DNA of 64,000 bases from Sapria himalayana (GCA_029783825.1 JAREIK010000812.1:1-64000); one strand, 5' to 3'. Shown: positions 12,885 to 25,539, counted from the first letter of the stretch. Made by a program: numbers and translations. Notes: generated by a model from the sequence alone, not told the origin.

Positions 12885-14818
12885 GGAACAAGAAATGGCA
12901 TAGTACAAATATTGTATGAGACTATTAACATGTAAGAGTTCATTTGGGACTGGGCACCTTAAGAGGCATGCCGAATTATGCACCAAAAAACATGAACCCT
13001 TAGATCCTAGGCAAACCTAACTTGGCACTACATTTTTTAAGACTGGATCGAGTTCAGTCTGAATGTTTACTCCATTCGTATACTCCAGCGAGTTTGGTAG
13101 GGACGGCATGGCCAGGCTCATCACATTGATGAGTCTTCCGATCAGATTTTCGGAAGATCCAAGGGTAGTGCGCATCATGAAGACTTATTTTCAGCCTTCC
13201 TATGGTAGGATTCCTAGGTCCACATCTAGGAATGACATACTAAATATATATAAGGTAGAAAAACAAAAAATAATTAAGGAATTTATGGCATATAGTGGAG
13301 TGGTGTCCGTGACGTCCGATATATGGACAAGTCATGATAATTCTTCTTATTCATGTCCCACGAATCACTATGTAGATTCTAACTGGACAATCAATAAAAA
13401 AATTTTAGGATTCACTGAGATTCTTCATCCTCATGATGACCCGGCCATTTTTGAGTGTATGATGAAAATCTTTAGGGAATATAAAATTCAAAATAAAAAT
13501 TTTAGTGTCACATTCGATAACGCTTCTAATAATGGAGTAGCGATTAATATGTTTGTTAGGAATATTAGAGACGCACCATTAGGAGAGATCTTTCATGTCA
13601 GATGCATGTGTCACGTGATTAACCTGATTGTTCAAGTAGGTATGAAGGTGTGTTCCCCCACGTTGGATAATATACGCAATGCACTAAAATATATTCACAC
13701 TCCTCACAGACAACAAGAGTTTGGTAGTCTCTGTTTGTCTGCGAATCTTAAGAAGAAGAAATTCCAATCGGATGTGAGACATCATTGGAATTAAACGTAC
13801 ATGATGTTGGAATCATGTGTTGGATATGAACACGTGATATCCGACTACGTCAATAGTAAGAGTGACGAATTTATTATTGACGACACTGACTAGGCTTCAG
13901 GAATATTATTTATGGAATTCCTGAAGATTTTTTATGACACGACGAACATGTGTTCGTCGATTTATACGCCCACAACTTGCATTGCACTCCGGTGCTTATG
14001 CAACATTAGTAGCATGTTTAGGAAGTATCGAGCTGACCCGATGCTTGGCCATATGGTTGCAGAGATGGAGATCAAGTACTTGAAGTACTGGTCCACCGTT
14101 CTATCTCTTTATTGCCTCGCTGCATGCATGGACCCTAGGGTTAAAGTGGAAGGGGTAGAAAACACCCTGACTTTCATTTCCTCGTGCATGAACCTGGAAG
14201 AGCCACCTGAAGGGTTCATTCACGAGAAGTTGACTGACCTGTTCACATACTACGATACTAGGTATGGTGGTGGTAGTAGTGAGACTGTGATTACGGACAT
14301 TGATACCTTGTTCGGAGATGACGATTTTTCCATTTAGCTAGCAAGGGGGAAACGTATTGGTGGACCATCACATAGGAGCGAGCTGTCTCAGTACTTAGAT
14401 GCCGATTACTGCTCAATCCTATCACATTCTGATACTAAGAATCTTGATTTATTATAGTGGTGGAAATCATATGAGTCCACCTTTCCCGTGCTATCTAGGA
14501 TGACACGGGATCTACTAACTCCTCCGGTGTCGAGCGTAGCATCGGAGTCTACTTTTTTTGTTGCAGTGAACGTGATTTCGGATAGGAGATTGAGATTACG
14601 TCCAGATATGGTTGAGGCCTTGGCTTGTTAGAAGGATTGGGAGGAATCGAGGTTTTAGCATCCATGATCGTGCTGGAGCTGGGACTGTGACAGGCACTGC
14701 AGTTGCATCCACATACACTATGATGGCGAAGGAGTTGATTGCCGATGATGATGATCCATATGATACTGATCTTGATGTTGCGGCTGATGATTCTCATGAT
14801 ATGCCGATTGACAATTGA
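12885..14818 (+). pseudogene. hAT transposase (BED finger and hAT dimerisation domain), decayed
   Basis: The enzyme would cut and paste its own element using an RNase H-like fold. In one mostly constant frame I read a BED zinc-finger remnant (12890-12990: KYCMRLLTCKSS, then TGHLKRHAELC, with the first finger cysteine changed to Tyr). Next come DPRVVRIMKTYF, the catalytic-core words SVTSDIWTSHDNSSY (about 13307) and SVTFDNASNN (13504), HVRCMCHVINLIVQ (13591), and CLAACMDPRVK (14113). The dimerisation block is WWKSYESTFPVLSRMTRD (14458) with VSSVASEST (14527) and LRPDMVEALAC. In-frame stops occur near 12896, 13018, 13792, 13891, 14335, 14454 and 14628. An acidic tail, reading DDDDPYDTDLD, follows in the +1 frame at about 14740, implying a late frameshift. 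The gene cannot make an active transposase. Confidence 0.9.
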
Positions 14819-15229
14819 TGATGATCTGCTGTTTTTTGTTTTCGATGTTTTTTAATTGATTGTATTTGTACGCTTTGTTTGTACGTTGTGTTGAAACTGA
14901 TATTTGTTTTGTTCGGTCCTTCGGTTTCAAATGGATGATTACTAATTTTTCATTTGTGTTTAATTTTTTTTTTAATTTTTATTTTTACTAACATAATGTA
15001 TTGATTTATTTTTTTTATGATTTAAATTTTATTTTAAAAATTAATAACTTTAATATATAATTAATAATTATAATAAAAGTTAAGCTAATTTGAATTTAAT
15101 AAAAAAAATTTCTAAACTTTGTTTTTTTAATTAATTTTTATTTTTAACATTTTTAAAAATATTTATATTTAATACTATACACTTATGAAGTACAATATCT
15201 AAAATTTTAAAAAAAATTTTTGAATCTCG
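14819..15229. other. AT-rich 3' non-coding part of the hAT element
   Basis: The stretch lies between the transposase remnant and the right GC-rich subterminal region and is AT-rich. It is consistent with the 3' untranslated region of the transposase. No other feature is seen. Confidence 0.6.
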
Positions 15230-15400
15230 GGCTTGTCCTGGCCCATATGGCCAGGCCTGCCCCGAGCGAGCCCGGCACGGCACGTCACTGCCTGTCATGC
15301 CTACGGGCCGTGCCGAGCCGGCTGTTTTTAAACCATGCCGGGCCGTGCCGAGCCGGCTGTTTTTAAACCATGCCGGGCCGTGCCTGGCCGGCGCGGCCCG
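15230..15400. repeat. GC-rich subterminal repeats of the hAT element (right)
   Basis: The region contains repeated GCCGTGCC and GGCCGTGCCGAGCCGGCTG words, including a direct duplication of about 40 bp (about 15307-15345 and 15346-15384). It forms the mirror of 11925-12140. Confidence 0.75.
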
Positions 15401-15413
15401 TTTGACACCTCTA

Positions 15414-15421
15414 TTTTGAAC
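15414..15421. repeat. hAT target-site duplication, right copy
   Basis: TTTTGAAC is identical to 11905-11912. Confidence 0.95.
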
Positions 15422-15767
15422 TACATTTTCTTGTTTGTGTATCATTGGATAATATAGAAAATTCTACCTGTAAAATTAGATTTTCTGTAGCCATGAGTTT
15501 CTTATCGATTTGAGGTGCGCTTTCTACCTAACTCTGCATCGCTTCTCTTAATGCAAAAGTGTTTGTTTTGATTCTGGTATTTTTTTCCAATTTCATTTTT
15601 TTCCTAGCTTATGTATATTCTCACATTAAACTTGGCTTACTAGTTCCCATCATGGATGTGTTGGCCTTTTTTCCATGTATTTTTTCATTCTGACAGGCTT
15701 GTGGCAGTGTGTATTTTGTCATGGATGTGTTAGTCACGATGGGTGTTGGTGTTTGTGGCGAGCTGTG
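15422..15767 (+). other. Continuation of the GH3 locus beyond the hAT insertion
   Basis: Joining 11912 to 15422 restores the sequence that existed before the hAT insertion. The stretch has ordinary base composition, unlike the repeats on either side, and is probably the last coding bases or 3' flank of the GH3 copy. I recognise no further conserved GH3 motif here, so where the gene ends is unknown. Confidence 0.45.
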
Positions 15768-15955
15768 TTTATATAACAACATATTAAATATTTACAGAAT
15801 AAAGTATGTAAATATGATAATCCCAAGATTAATAACACATAAATATATATAAGAGTATTATACTATATGTATACCTATTAAAATAGTATACATAACTATA
15901 TATAAATATAATAACAAATATTTAAGATACATATACATATACATACATACATACA

Positions 15956-16018
<63 letters not shown>

Positions 16019-16870
16019 TTATATATAGCTATATATAAATGTATTTAACAATATGTATATCAACATATTACTATATATAAATGTATTTATCTACATCAAT
16101 ATCTATACATAGCCATATGTCTAAATATATATAATTACATGAAAAACTATATCTACCTACATCCACAACAAGTATAACTACATTTATTACTATATGGATA
16201 ACTATGTGTGTGATCACACATGTAACTATAATTATAATTAAAACTTAAAACAACATTTATACATAACTATATGTTTAACTATATATGTATAATTATTGAT
16301 AAATATTTATATAATTATATAAATCTTTTTATAACTATATTTAATTATATTTGTAACTATGTAAACTAATTTTATAACTATATTTATAAATATATATAAC
16401 TATATTATAATTTATAACTATATGTATACTTCTATGTATCAGTATTTCTAACAAAATATACTATTTGCTTAATAATATATAACAATATATAATTGTATTT
16501 TACTATATGTATAACTATGAAAATATTATTTATAACAATATCTTTAACTACATATATATATTTATACCTATATGTATAATTAAATATAATTATATATAAA
16601 TCTATTTATAACTAAATATACTATAGGTATAAGAACATATAACTATAAATAATTGTCTTTTCCTATATGTATACCTATAAAAACATTATACATAATTATA
16701 TTTAAATATATAATTAACAACATTTATTTAATATATAATTTTATACATTAGTATATAGAAATGTATTTAACTATATCTATGTCTATAAATAACTATATGT
16801 ATAAATATATAAAAATATATGAAAAAATAAATATACCTGCATGTATAAATATAAGTATAACTATATGTGT
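15768..16870 (+). repeat. AT-rich long-period tandem repeat, locus 1 left part
   Basis: The DNA is made of short words such as TAACTATATGTATAAC arranged in a longer unit. Unit landmarks (ACCTRCATGTATAAATATAAGT; TTTAATATACATTT) recur about every 0.53-0.57 kb in the better-preserved parts (23230-24585 and 53690-56815). A CATA microsatellite occupies 15941-15984. The array is interrupted at 16870 by the LINE and resumes at 23230. Confidence 0.85.
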
Positions 16871-17063
16871 AAGCAATTGCAACCTTACACAACAACTGAA
16901 GTGAACCCTCAACTCTCTCTCCCATTCTCGGTTTTCCTCAAAACCCAAGCTTCCCTTCTTGCTTAATGAAATCTAGCCTCGCAAGGTTAGATTTGATAAC
17001 ATCCTGTATGTGGAATGTGCTTCGGCACTTAGGAAATTTTTCTTCCACAAGGTGATAAATAAA

Positions 17064-18967
17064 TGGGCTACACAGGACCAGTCGATGACTATCCTCAAAA
17101 ACACATCCCTATTTGTGCTGCTAGCTACCTTGATACCGAGGCTACTGTCAAGGTGCCATTAACAAAATTAGAAAAACTAACAAAGAGGCCTTGAGAAGGA
17201 AGGTTTATCTAGTGCTCGAAATGTGATTCGGAAGCAACACAATTCATATTTGATGATGGTTTCATGCAACGCATGGTGTATGGTAAGTTCTACGTGGATC
17301 CATATGTATCTTCTCCGAACCTCTCTCAAATGATATTTGCGATAATGGCTCGACTTGCAATGGTAATTTATATGAAAATCAGAACAAAAAAAAACATGAA
17401 GAACAAACACCAAGGGAGACTTCTGATAACTGTAATAATACGAATCTCTCTAATAAAATGGCCAATGAAATGTTTGATAAAATGCTCGATAATGATCTGG
17501 AAATTCATTTTGCTGCAAATAAATTGGACAATGTCGATGTACCTCCTTCTTCTAAATCTCTAGACACTGTTTTAGTGTATGATAAATATGAAAAATGTGA
17601 AAAGAATACTGATTACACTTGAGAAGCTCTGGAAAAAAATAGTTATTCACATGCTAGAGATGTATGTCAAGCAAGCCATGCAAGTAATTTAGAGGATAAT
17701 GTATTAGTGATTACTGACGCTGTTAAATTGAATGTTCTTTCTGGAAACAACAAAAAGAACAATGGAAGCACGTGTTCTACTCCCTTGGTGTCAACACATT
17801 CTGAAAAATTGAATAAGGAGCAGAATATAAACTCTGAATTGAATATGAATATGGCCAATGCAGGAAAACTGCTCGACCCTCGACGAACTTATGGTAGGAA
17901 AAAAGCCGCATGGAGCAGTCTATTTTTGGGCAACAGAATATTAGGTAATACAACCAAACTGACCTATATTCCCACGGATCATGCTGGTAATGCTTACTTT
18001 GAATCGGAAGGCTTACAATATGGAATGGATATGTGGAAAAATTGTTTAATTGTATATTTTGTTACAAAAAAACCCGGGTCTTGCAATGTTAAGGAAATTC
18101 ATTGACGAACAATGGAAAACCAACACTCAAATCATTCAACAACCTAGCGAATTGATATTGTTTAACTTTAAGTCCACCGATGAGATGGAATGAATACTAA
18201 GTTCTGGACCCTACTTAGTTTTGGCAGGCCCCTGCATATTAAGCCCCTTCCGATGGGATTCCACTACAGATGGCAAAAATCTCCATTTGGGTAAAGTTTT
18301 AAAACTTTCCACTTCACTTATGGAATCAAATTGGAATTAGTAAAGTCACTAGGCGTATAGGGAAACCCCTACACATGGATAAACTCACCTCCAATACTTC
18401 AAGAATAGCTTATGCTAGAGCATTAGTAGAGGTTGACTTAAATAGTGATCTGCTTAAAGAGATTCTGCTCAATTTACTAGATGGCTCAAAAATTACCCAA
18501 TCGATTAAGTTATGAGAACTTACCAATATATTACAAATCTTGCTCGCTTTTTTGACACACTGCAGATAATTACAGAAGGAGGCTCAAAGAAGAGGCAAAC
18601 AAGGAAGACCTTCCTCCGAGCATACTAACAACCACTAAAATAGAAAGCAAAAGAAATCATCTTCTACTCCTTGGGAATTGAATGACACAGAAATGGAGAG
18701 GCAGATTTCAATGAAACAACTGAAGCAGTGGAGCTTGACTACCTTGAAGATGGCCAATGCACGCCAGTCCAGAGGGACACAACCCCCTGTAGTCTACAGC
18801 AACTTGAAGACATCCTAGGCAAACCGGATGAAGAAAAAGATCTTTTTACCTTGGTAAGGCCTATAAGGAAAAAGAAGGAAGCTCCAAAAGCGGGCCCCTT
18901 TCTCAACCTCAGAAATAAAGGGAAATTAAAAGATGCAAGAGGTTTTACCTCTCATGGTCCTTCGTAA
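17064..18967 (+). pseudogene. LINE ORF1 remnant (DUF4283 / CCHC zinc knuckle nucleic-acid-binding protein)
   Basis: ORF1 proteins of plant L1 elements bind the element RNA. The reading frame begins near ATG 17064 (MGYTGPVDDYPQKH) and shifts frame repeatedly. The stretch 17707-18040 is open (to the segment AGNAYFESEGLQYGMDMWKN). The DUF4283-like part follows across a frameshift near 18070, with KPGLAMLRKFIDEQWK, then ELILFNFKSTDEM (about 18151) and ARALVEVDL (18416). A degenerate zinc knuckle near 18515-18575 reads YYKSCSLF then HTADNYRR, with two knuckle cysteines changed to Tyr. A charged tail follows to about 18967, after which the frame closes. Confidence 0.75.
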
Positions 18968-19842
18968 CATACCTAATGGAGGTCACATCTCCTTTAAAAA
19001 TGTGATTTGTATTCTAGTGTTTACTTGATGTTCTAGAGGTAGGTTTATGGGGGATTTGTGCCCCCCCCCCCCCTGTTGCACATTATAACAATTATAAGGG
19101 ATTTCTTGGGAGAGGTGGGGGCACCTCTGGGCTAGTTTTGGTGGATTGAATGCTTGTGGTGGACATGTTATAATGTCAGAACGCTAATAATCCTCCTAAA
19201 AGGATATGAGGGATGCCCTTCCAATGGTTCAACCATTCATGTAGCTATTGTAAATGTATATAATACTTATGAGGAAGTATGTGATATATGTGGAGGGGCA
19301 CTCCTCATACCTCTAAGGATTAAAATTATCATGGAGTGGGGCAAATAGAAAGATCCTCAAGATATAAATATGCTCGGGAGCCTGATCGAGTAGCCTCGTA
19401 TTCACATGGGGGGGATCTTGAATGTATGGGCAGTATACACTCATGATATGCACACAAAAGGCGCTTGATACATAACAGTCAAAAATTGATATAAATCAAA
19501 ATAAAGAGAATCAAAATAAAAAAATTTCAAGCTCATAATTCGATTTGTTGTCATTTGCATTTGGGCTATGGGTGACATATGCATGGAGAAGGATTTTCTG
19601 TATATGAAATTGTATAAAAGGGACTTCAGTAATATATTGTATTGGGGTCACAAGGGTGGCATATCATTGTATCGGTGTTACAAGGGTGGCTTAATGTGTA
19701 ATGGTAAAAATAAGGGTGGCATACATCAGAAATATGGAAGGGCAGTATTGTGTAATCATCACTTGGGAGGGTTTCATATGCATCTCTCCACGGGCAGGAA
19801 TATATAATGCAATGAGAAATGGAAAATTACTAATATGTATAT
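18968..19842 (+). other. LINE region between ORF1 and ORF2
   Basis: This 875-bp stretch has no conserved domain that I recognise. It contains a run of 13 C at 19061-19073 and short direct repeats of AAGGGTGGCATA near 19650-19725. In related LINEs the ORF1 tail or inter-ORF spacer lies here. Confidence 0.5.
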
Positions 19843-22800
19843 ATGAAGATTGCGAGTTGGAACATAAGGGGTTTTGATTGCCCCTTAAAACACAAGGAAG
19901 TAATTAGGGCAATAAAAGCTTACCATATAGACATTTTTGCAATAATAGAAGCTAAATTAAACAATGAAAAGGTGGCTGTATTGATGAAGTCAAAATTCAA
20001 ATGTTTTAAATATATGGAAAATTTTACTTTACACCCGAATGGCCAGTTACTATTGATATGGGATGGTCAAACCACTAAAATCGAGTTAATATCCTTTTCA
20101 TCTCAGTATATATATGTTCAGGTCAAGGATATTGTATCAAAACTACATTTTAGCTTAACAGTTGTTTATGGCTTTCATACAAAATTTAACATGAGAATGC
20201 TATGAGAGGAACTAACTCGACAATGTATGTAGACCCCTCCCCTTGGATTATAATGGGAGATTGTAACTCCCCGTTATTTGCTCTAGATAGGAAGGGAGGC
20301 AGTATAATCTATACATATGAATGCATGGACTTTATAAATTACTGTTGTAATCTCGATCTTGAAGACATTCCATCTTCAGGCTCATATTTCACATGGACCA
20401 ACAAGAAGATGTTAAGTAAGCTTGATAGAGCCATGGTAAACCATGGGTGTGCTAATCTTAAACCTGGCATTCATGCCAGGTTCCTACCGTCTGGAATTTT
20501 CTCGAACCACAATATGATCTTAGTTTCTACAGAGTCTAGCTCGACCGATAGAAAAATACCCTTCAAGTTTTGTAATATTTGGCTTACCCACAAGGAATAT
20601 CCCCTCATAGTGGCCAGAATCTTGAAGCAAAAATCACATGGTTCTTTAATGTTTCATTTGGTCAATAAGCATAAAATGCTAAAAGAGCCATTAAAATCAC
20701 TGAATTAGAAACACTTTGGACATATTAGTTCAAGAGTGTGCTTGGCTAAGAAAGCTCTTAAAGAAACCCAAAAGAAGATATTAGAAGGACATGATATATC
20801 TCTTAGAGCAAAAGAAATTGATCTTAAAGTCAAATTAAGAATGTTGGAAAAAGCTGAACTCTCATTGGTTAGGCAAAAAGAAAATTTCAAATACTTGAGG
20901 GAAAGGGATAGGTGCACAAAATTTTTCCCCACCTTGGCCAAGGCAAGACTTCAAAGATGCAAAATTGTTTTACTAGTGAAATAAAATGGAGATTTCTCCA
21001 ATTCCTATCAAAAAATTTCTGAATTGTTTCTTGATTACTATAAGAACCTCTTGGGTATTACAAAAGATAGATCCCCTTTGTCTACTTCTATAATAAAAAA
21101 TGGTAGAATGCTGCTTGACACGAAATATAGTTTATTATCTTTGAACTTATCTTTTAAAGAGATTAAAGAAACCTTATTTTCAAAGGGCGGATCAAAATCT
21201 CTTGGACCGGATGGGTTCACTACGGTGTTCCATAAAGGCTAGTGGGAAACAATCTGCATGGATGTTGTAAAAGATGTTCAATGTTTTTTCACTCTAGAAA
21301 ACTCCTTAAACAGATTAATCATGCATACATTACATTAATACCGAAGACTCCACATGCTTCCTCGGTTAAAGATTTCAGACCTATTTCTTGTTGTAATGTT
21401 ATTTAAAAACTGATATCCAAACTAATATAAAAAGGATTCAAACAATACTTGGAAACATCATAAATCCAGCCCAATCGTCTTACATAAAAGGGAGATTTAT
21501 CTCAGATAATTTTTTTTTCACACAGAATCTGATAAGGAAATATGCTTGAAAAAGGATATCACCACGGTGTTTTCTTAAAATTGATCTACAAAAAGCTTTT
21601 TATTCAGTTAGTTGGATATTTATTAAAGAAGCACTTGCCACTTTTAACTTCCCACCTAAATTCATAGATATAATATATGAGTGTATATTAACTACGTCAT
21701 TATCAATTTCCATTAATGTCAAACTTAAATGTTTCTTTAGAGGAAATAGAGGACTTAGGCAAGGTGATCCATTATCTCTTTACCTATTTTTCATTTGCAT
21801 GGAGTATTTCTCTAGATTACTTGTAGAGGCTACAAGCCGAGAAGATTTCACATTCCATCCTGGTTGTGTTGTCAATCAAATATCCCACTTAATGTATGCC
21901 GATGATCTGATTATTTTCACTAGAGGAGATACCTCTTCCATTGATACTGTCTTGAAAGTGCTAGAAAAATTTTCAACTACTTCAGGCATGTATGTCAATC
22001 CCTCCAAATAGAATATTTTCTTTGGAGGGGTCAAACCGGAGGTTAAAAATAAGATTCTAGAAAAATCTGGGTTCATTTAGAGTTCTCTCCATTTTATTTT
22101 ACATGGAGTTCCACTTTCCTCAAGCAGACTTATCATAGCATAGTTCTCTCCATTATTGTCAAACATTACAGCTTCCAACCATCAATGGGCTATGAAGATA
22201 CTTTCCTTCGCAGGAAGGTTGGGATTATTACGTATTGTCATTCAGGGCATAAAAGGATATTTGTTTTTAATTTTTCTTCTCTCATCTATAATAATTAACA
22301 CAATAGTGAGCGCATGCAGAAGATTCTTGTTGGGCGCTTCAAAATCAGGTCGATTTCAACCAAAAGCATCTTGGGACAAATATGCATGCCTAAAAATTAT
22401 GGTGGATTGGGCTTAATAGATATATCATTCTGGAATAAGGCTTTCTTTATCAAAAGTCTCTGGCAAATATATAGTAATGAAGATGAGTTATGTATTAGGT
22501 GGATCCACCACTATTATTTAAAAGTTGATAATATCTAGAATTGCTCAGCATCTAAACAAGATTCTACATTCTGGAAATCCCTAATTTTGGTTAGGGATAT
22601 CTTATTAAAGAAATCGGGTAATATACAATAAGCAATCCTCTTGCTTAATACTTGGGTGGGAAAAGGCAAAATAATTTCTGAAGGCTACAAATTCATAGTT
22701 GGAATGAACACAAAGGAATCTATATCCTAGGCAGAAATTATCTAGTTTTCCAATAATATCCCGAAACACGCTGCCTTCCTTTGGATAATCAAGGCAGGAA

Positions 22801-23150
22801 GAATTGAACGAAAGATTATTTATTCATAACTCTAAGAAATATGAAATGTGAATTCTGCGTTGAATCAGAATTTCTAAAGCACATCTTCTTTGAATGCCAA
22901 TTTACCAAAGCTCTGCTGGAGCACCTCAAAAGTTGAACCGAAATCAAAGATTCAATACAATCTATATACTTAACACTCAAAAGCTTAAAAGAAAAATATT
23001 CAGCTAACACCCCCATAAACTGTATTAGGATAGACATTTTTGCAACCACAATTTACTACATATGGAAAGAAATAAACCGTAGATGACATAAAGGAAAGTT
23101 GCAAGATCTGGACTTGATTTTGGGAAGATTAAAATTGAAATTTATGTTGT
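19843..23150 (+). pseudogene. LINE ORF2 remnant (AP endonuclease and reverse transcriptase)
   Basis: ORF2 nicks target DNA and reverse-transcribes the element RNA at the nick. The start at 19843 reads MKIASWNIRGFD, the usual start of plant L1 endonucleases. After a frameshift near 20200 come IMGDCNSPLF (20250) and SGSYFTWTNKKMLSKLDRA, then a degenerate catalytic stretch with SNHNMI. A linker with YLRERDRCTKFF precedes the reverse transcriptase, where GPDGFTTVFHK (21207), GNRGLRQGDPLS-like coding near 21745, and the polymerase box LMYADDLIIF (TAT GCC GAT GAT at 21895-21906) are visible. Further down are CMPKNYGGLGLIDI (22382) and a zinc-binding motif CEFCVESEFLKHIFFEC near 22850-22900. Many stops and at least four frameshifts make it inactive. 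Confidence 0.9.
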
Positions 23151-23229
23151 TTTTCGAAATGATTGTAATAGTCTGAATCTTTGTTAGGATGTAAGATTTG
23201 ATAGTTCATTTTAATACTTATCAAAAAAA

Positions 23230-24158
23230 AAGTATAACTATATGTGTGACTATATGTATAACCACATGTAACTATATTTATAGTTACATGTATAATAGTA
23301 TACAACATTATGTTTAACTATATGTGTATAACTAAATATAAATATTTGTATAACTATATAAAACTCTATATAAATAAATATAACTATATTTGTAACTAGG
23401 TATACATATATGTATACATATATGTAAATTTATATATTTGTTTATAACATTGTTTACATTTATGTATAACTACTTATAACTACATGTATTAATATATATA
23501 TCTATAAATAAAACTTTATTTTTAACTATATTTAAATAATATATATATATATAACTATATATATAATATATAGTTATGTATATAACTATTTATATATTTA
23601 AATAATATATATATATATATATATATATTACAGTTATGTATATATATATAAACTATATTTTTAACTATATATCACTATTTATAACTACATATAGTATATG
23701 TATAATAACGATAAATAATTGTATATTACTATTTGTATAACTATAAAAACTTTATACGTAACTATATTCAAATATATAATTAATAACATATATTTAATAT
23801 GCATTTTTATATATTAAAATATAGAAATTTATTTACTATATCTATACATATACATATCTATATGTATATATAAATTTATATGAAAAAATATATATACCTA
23901 CATGTATAAATATAAGTTTCACAATATGTATAACCATATGTAACTATATTTATAATTATATGTATAACAACATACAACATTTTGTTTAATTATAAGTGTA
24001 TAACTATATATAAATATTTGTATAACTATATAAAACTTTATATAGTTAAAATATAACAATATTTGTAACTATGTATAGGTATACATATATGTAAATCTAT
24101 ATCTTTGTTCATAACATTGTATACATTTAGGTATAAATACATATAACTACTTGTATGA

Positions 24159-24189
<31 letters not shown>

Positions 24190-24585
24190 ACTATATGTTT
24201 AACTATATATAACTATTTATAACTATATATAACTATTTATAACTATATATACTATATGTATAATAATATATAACTATGAATAGTTATATCTTACTATATG
24301 TATGACTATAAAAACTTAATACGTAACTATATTTAAATTTATAATTTAAAACATATATTTAATATACATTTGTATATATTAATATATACAAATGTATTTT
24401 ACAATATCTATACCTATACATTACTATATGTATAAACATATAAAATTATATGAAAAAATATATATACCTACATGTATAAATATAAGTATAATTAAATGTG
24501 TAACTATATGTATAACCACATATAATTATATTTATAATTACATGTATAACAACATACAACATTATGTTTAACTTTATGTGTATAA
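23230..24585 (+). repeat. AT-rich long-period tandem repeat, locus 1 right part
   Basis: The array split by the LINE continues here. Two successive unit landmarks are 566 bp apart (TTTAATATRCATTT at 23792 and 24358), and the ACCTACATGTATAAATATAAG word at 23896 and 24466 gives the same spacing. A CA microsatellite lies at about 24163-24189. The array breaks off at GTGTATAACTA near 24587. Confidence 0.88.
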
Positions 24586-24778
24586 CTAGTCTAATTTCTA
24601 AGCCATATAAACAAAATTATTTATTAAAACTTATAATGAAATGTGTATAATGGTGTGTCCATATAGAATGCTCAAAGTTGATTGAGATATCACAAATATC
24701 GGCTACTCCCATATAAAAATGAAATAAAAAGAAAAATATTATACAATAAAGAAAATGTAAAACTATCAAAATCACAAT

Positions 24779-24813
<35 letters not shown>

Positions 24814-25129
24814 GAAACATGAATGGAGTACTCTTATATACTATGGGCACTCTTAATGCATAATAAAATAAAATAAAATAAAATGAAAGAAGGTAACTCA
24901 AAAAAATCAACTGCTTCTCATTTACTTATGTTAGATATTTTCAGAGTTAGTAATTCTATTATCGATTTTATTAGCATAATCTTATTCTTTAAACAAATAC
25001 ATCTGCATATAAATGATATCAAAATGTGCAATGAGTCTTTTTATGACTTGGAATTTCCAATTTTTAACTACATCCCATTGTGGGATACATATTCGTGGAA
25101 AGCTTTTGTCTGAATATTAAATTGTAAAT
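24586..25129 (+). other. Unique-looking DNA upstream of the gene-fragment block
   Basis: This AT-rich but non-tandem sequence begins where the AT array is abruptly cut. It holds a CA microsatellite (24779-24810) and an AAAAT run (24860-24885). Open frames on both strands show no family I know. It may include SCC3 intron sequence, because the next block starts mid-gene. Confidence 0.45.
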
Positions 25130-25539
25130 GTGCAAGCATGTGGTGCTAAATACATTATCAAGGATAATTTGCTGGATGATAGTTTTTGATGATGTTATTG
25201 TTGACCTAGTGTACCTTACTAGAAGAGTATTCTACAATATGCTCCTTGCTTCCTTTCTTTTATTCATTATTTGTACTTCAAATAATTTTTCTTGTTCCAT
25301 GTTTCAAAACTTTTATTCTATTTAGATTCTAGATCTAGTTTCTTTTCATTCAATCTTATGCATGCTATTATTTTTTAGGAGGAAGTTGCAGATTTTCTAA
25401 CTTCCAAGAAGGATTTAAAAACATTCAAGGATAATCTTTTATTATTTTGGGATAATTTGGTAGTAGAATCTCAGGATGGGCCATTATTTGATAAGGTTTT
25501 GTTTGAAAAGTGTATGGATTATATAAAAGCACTGTCATG
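25130..25539 (+). pseudogene. Fragment of cohesin subunit SCC3 (STAG/SA family), two exons
   Basis: SCC3 is the HEAT-repeat cohesin subunit that helps hold sister chromatids together. The first readable exon, 25130-about 25240, encodes VQACGAKYIIKDNLLDDS and, after a 1-base frameshift, FDDVIVDLVYLTRR, matching the CGAKY...DVDDVVVALVNLARR region of plant SCC3. An intron ends at TTTTTTAG (25379). The next exon, 25380-25539, encodes EEVADFLTSKKDLKTFKDN followed by FWDNLVVESQDGPLFDKVLF and KCMDYIKALS, then a good GTAAAG donor. Only this internal slice of a protein of about 1100 residues is present; upstream and downstream exons are absent, and NAT10-like exons follow 150 bp later. Confidence 0.82.

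Larger units (their letters stand above)
11913..15413 (+). mobile_element. hAT (Ac-like) DNA transposon, complete ends
   Basis: The 3501-bp element has perfect 12-bp terminal inverted repeats, TAGAGGTGTCAA at 11913-11924 and TTGACACCTCTA at 15402-15413, flanked by the identical 8-bp duplication TTTTGAAC. Both subterminal regions (11925-12140 and 15230-15400) are strongly GC-rich and full of GCCGTGCC/GGCACGG words in an otherwise AT-rich neighbourhood; such clusters are typical of transposase-binding ends in plant hATs. The interior carries one transposase gene on the + strand, now with stops. A second member of the family lies at 50290. The exact target duplication suggests insertion more recent than the decay of the GH3 gene it split. 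Confidence 0.96.
16871..23229 (+). mobile_element. L1-type LINE retrotransposon, near full length
   Basis: The 6.36-kb element has the order 5' leader, ORF1 (DUF4283 and zinc knuckle), ORF2 (endonuclease, reverse transcriptase, zinc-binding region) and a short A tail at 23223-23230. An 18-bp target-site duplication, AAGTATAACTATATGTGT, flanks it at 16853-16870 and 23230-23247; the first A on the right is ambiguous with the tail. The insertion splits the AT-rich tandem array. Both ORFs carry stops and frameshifts, so the copy is inactive, but the preserved duplication argues that it is not very old. Confidence 0.93.

Noticed and set aside
19061..19073. Run of 13 C as a regulatory G-quadruplex
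   Set aside because: It is a single homopolymer inside a dead LINE; no multiple spaced G runs.
24587..24600. TCTAATTTCTAAGCC as a Helitron 5' terminus pairing with CTAG at 26279
   Set aside because: The base before TC is G rather than A, and the AT satellite does not resume after 26279, so the pair is not supported.
24617..24910. Minus-strand frame with a Cys-Val run
   Set aside because: The Cys-Val run is the CA microsatellite at 24779-24810 and the rest is unlike any protein family I know.
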